Of a DNA stretch of 64,000 bases, positions 61,681 to 64,000 are shown in pieces. The DNA lies in assembly GCF_010389155.1 (NCBI RefSeq), contig NC_057765.1, positions 4,712,001 through 4,776,000 of the forward strand, read 5' to 3'. Position numbers and translations under genes: made by a program. Position 1 is the first letter of the stretch, and every line of letters starts with the position of its first letter. Under the pieces are notes generated by a model, which saw only the letters and a list, made by a program, of their open reading frames with translations, was not told the DNA's origin and searched no databases. The DNA comes from Erigeron canadensis (taxonomy: Eukaryota; Streptophyta; Magnoliopsida; Asterales; Asteraceae).

Positions 61681-62119
61681 GAAAAACCTTAACAAATAAG
61701 GTGGTTGATATGCTCCAAATATGCACTATTTCAGGTTTAACACCAAGCTTGCCTGGCACAGTCCAAAGTAGATGCGGTAAGGAGTGGTATATGCTGTGGT
61801 TAAATATTTGTTATTAACAGTGTACTTTAACTACCTGTTAATGTTTGTTTGTATGTTTCGTGCTATAATAAATTAAATAAATTTGTGTGTTGTTTGTCAC
61901 CTCATAGAGTAAAGGTTCTAACAAAATTATCAAGTCTACCCGTTACTGTGAGATGTTTGAAGATCACAATATTCATTTGATCTTCCGGAGACTCATTAAA
62001 GCATTACGACTGTGTTTTCACTAATAAATTCAAACCGTTTTCATTGATTTCCACGTGCAGAACATTGTATCCGTAATCTGAACCATTGGTCAATGTAGCC
62101 CTGGCCTAAGCATCTAGAT
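61681..62119 (+). other. 3' flank of the LRR kinase
   Basis: 61734-61800 still reads GLTPSLPGTVQSR in one frame, close to the tail seen in relatives, so it may be a former or alternative last exon. AATAAATT words at 61870-61885 could be poly-A signals. Confidence 0.4.
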
Positions 62120-62630
62120 TTGGGCCTTCTCTGAACTATTGCTTCAGTCATGTCCTGATGTCCATGGTGTCAAGGGCGATTTGACTTTTAACTATAGTTT
62201 ATTGACTTTTAACTTTTTGATTTGTAAAATCGGGCATATGCAGTTAAAAGTTGACATAGTATTCCATTGTAAAATGTTTGAAAAATCACTTTGGTTCGCC
62301 TTCTCTGTATTTGTGGTTAGACGACACTAGCGGAATAAGTCAGTAATTTTTGTTGAAATTTTTAATAATATGTCAATGCCACTTGACACATTCAGAATAA
62401 CTCAAGCAGTAGATACTTCTTTCTCTTCATTATTTTGGATTTATTCAGCACTAGCTATTATTCACCTGAGGATTTCAGGATTTGGATAAGCTTATAGTTC
62501 AGAAATTACAAGCTCAGCTCTCCCTCCAGAGAGACGGTACATGTAATCCTCCCAATTTCTGCACTCACTTTTTTTAATGATGTCGAAAAAACAATTAATT
62601 AAAATCAAACTGTGGTGTTGCATCAAGTTT
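62120..62630 (+). repeat. Diverged copy of the 3' end of the tafazzin-like gene
   Basis: CAGTCATGTCCTGATGTCCA, then TGGTGTCAAGGGCGATTTGACTTTTAAC, matches the region around 56205-56245 (CAGTTTCCATGTTGTCATGG, then GCCACTTGACTTTTAAC). GGCATATGCAGTTAAAAGTT, then TGTAAAATGTTTGA, matches 56275-56325. TCAAACTGTGGTGTTGCA occurs at 62608 and at 56452. Extra sequence lies in between, including GATTTGGATAAGCTTATAGT, then TCAGAAATTACAAGCTCAGC, which could code LDKLIVQKLQAQLSLQRD. Confidence 0.55.
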
Positions 62631-64000
62631 TGAGAAAAGCCAAGAGGATAAAAAACAAACCCCTAGTAACCAAAGATAGATTTGTCTTTCAGTTGATTTC
62701 TTTTGTATTAAGGTGGTACCACTATGAGTTAAATATGAGCCATGCGATGCTAATGTGCTTTTAATGACCCATAACTCAAATTTAGACACCTATAAGTACA
62801 TTAAACTATTCCGAGATATACTAAGTTAGCATGAGCGTTCTCATAGATTTTTCTGACATTGTTATATAAGTTCCTATTACTTTCCGCAATAATTGATACC
62901 CAATCTGAAATTACCATTATTGTTTGATTTATGTGATGTTTTTTCATTGTTCTCATTAAACAGCTATACTTGTAATTAAAAACTGATTCAGTTAACTAGT
63001 TTTGATAGTGCCAATTACTCTAGGTTCAAGTGCCTGAGTTAAGATACCCAATGACTTAAAAATGAGGAGGTATTGGGTTCAAATTCCACAGGTGACAAAA
63101 TTTTTTAGAGTACTATGTTGGGTTGGGGGGGTTCTTGTTCTCACCTTTGATGTGTTTCCTTCTATTAGTGGTCTTCTAGTTTTGTACACTACTCTTCCAA
63201 TAGCAACAGTCATCTCTACCACTTCATACATCCCAATGTTATTGCGTCGCAAAGAAATTAAAGTTTGCGTCACTTTTAAAGCTATCGAAGCAGCCTTTTT
63301 AATTTAATCTGCAGACTAGTTAAATTATTGGGAAAAGTGTTGTTTCAAATGGGGAACGGGTTCGGTTGGCTAAGAATCCAACTGAAAGCTGTTTGAAATT
63401 ATGGTGAAGAACAGTAATTTGTGTTTTTCTGCTGATTTCATCACTGCTTCTGACTTGTTAGCACTTGCTGGTAAGGTCATTGTGTGTGATTTCATATTAC
63501 TTTTTTTTTTTTTTTTTTTTTTTTGTAACGACCAACTAACAGAATCTCCTAGCTACTCCGTACAGAGTGACCCATTGGTGAAAGGTCACCCCTTAGTCGG
63601 ACCAATCCACATATTAGTTATTGCATATTCTATATATATAAAGTCAACCAAAGTGTATTTACCTTGGAACGGGTTGATTTGAATTACCCCATGTCAATTT
63701 TTGATGAAATACCATACATGATTGCATTAGTGGGGAAAGCGCTTTGAAGTGTCACAATGCCTTATTTTCCGTTTTAAAAACTTTAACTCGTTATAGAGCT
63801 TAAGAACTTTTTGTAGAGATGCTCTAACCTATCCCGAAGGAGAGTTATCAAGAATTGTAGCTTCATTGCACTAAAACGGGGCATTTAAAACTAATGCATA
63901 TATAATAACCAACTTCATCTCCAACATCACACCACCAACCCAGTTTCAATATCCATTCAATAAAATACCAAACATATTACCTTTTCACTTAGGAACACTA
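62631..64000. other. Window end: no gene seen; SINE-like and poly-T features
   Basis: GGGTTCAAATTCCAC at 63076-63090 is B-box-like, in an 'agttaagatacccaatgac' context, and may mark a SINE of about 100 bp. A 25-T run lies at 63500-63524, followed by TGTAACGACCAACTAACAGA, like a scrap starting with an LTR-type TGTAAC. The open frames 63062-63307 and 63401-63682 show no recognisable product. Confidence 0.35.

Noticed and set aside
63062..63307. 81-codon hydrophobic frame
   Set aside because: Begins in a SINE-like B-box context and has no recognisable domain.

Overview
This is a stretch of AT-rich nuclear DNA from a flowering plant, almost certainly a eudicot. Five protein genes (four of them split by introns) lie in a dense field of transposable-element debris: LTR, LINE, SINE, Helitron, hAT, Mutator-like, PIF/Harbinger-like and Stowaway-like pieces. 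The gene set (SKIP1-type F-box protein, HCT-type BAHD acyltransferase, tafazzin-like acyltransferase, LRR-XII receptor kinase) does not fix the family. The repeat style and the HCT-type gene would suit Asteraceae, but that is a guess.

Layout. 1-2200 is the 3' part of a long LTR that ends in GGGGTGTTACA. 2582-3450 holds a broken RPA70-like OB-fold gene. 4822-8050 (+) is a two-exon SKIP1-type F-box gene whose 2.3-kb intron carries MITEs, one with an exact 8-bp target-site duplication. 8731-13676 is a nest of TIR elements and Helitrons. 14400-20514 (-) is an HCT-like BAHD acyltransferase in two exons around a 4.8-kb intron. 20930-23350 has MITEs and a LINE 3' end. 24156-25349 is a Mutator-like element with long TIRs that may carry a small captured gene. 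25926-38768 is gene-free and packed with Helitrons, minisatellites, SINEs, a Stowaway MITE and a rearranged LINE. 42474-42869 (-) encodes a small secreted glycine-rich protein. 45377-48152 looks like a large hAT-type element with older insertions inside it.

49156-56238 (+) is a seven-exon tafazzin-like acyltransferase of 424 aa whose exon phases all join. Its 3.4-kb first intron contains the most unusual structure in the window: an inverted repeat with arms of about 1.2 kb separated by only about 18 nt, which would fold into a very long RNA hairpin whenever the gene is transcribed. 57037-57880 has a Helitron and a LINE scrap. 58574-61680 (+) is an LRR-XII (EFR/Xa21-type) non-RD receptor kinase with one intron in its kinase domain. 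62120-62630 looks like a diverged copy of the 3' end of the tafazzin-like gene.

The genes do not form a pathway or cluster. They are ordinary single loci: ubiquitin ligase adaptor, phenylpropanoid acyl transfer, phospholipid acyl transfer, and pattern recognition. No tRNA or rRNA gene and no CRISPR array was seen. All identities are from reading the sequence and translations; no database search or alignment program was run.
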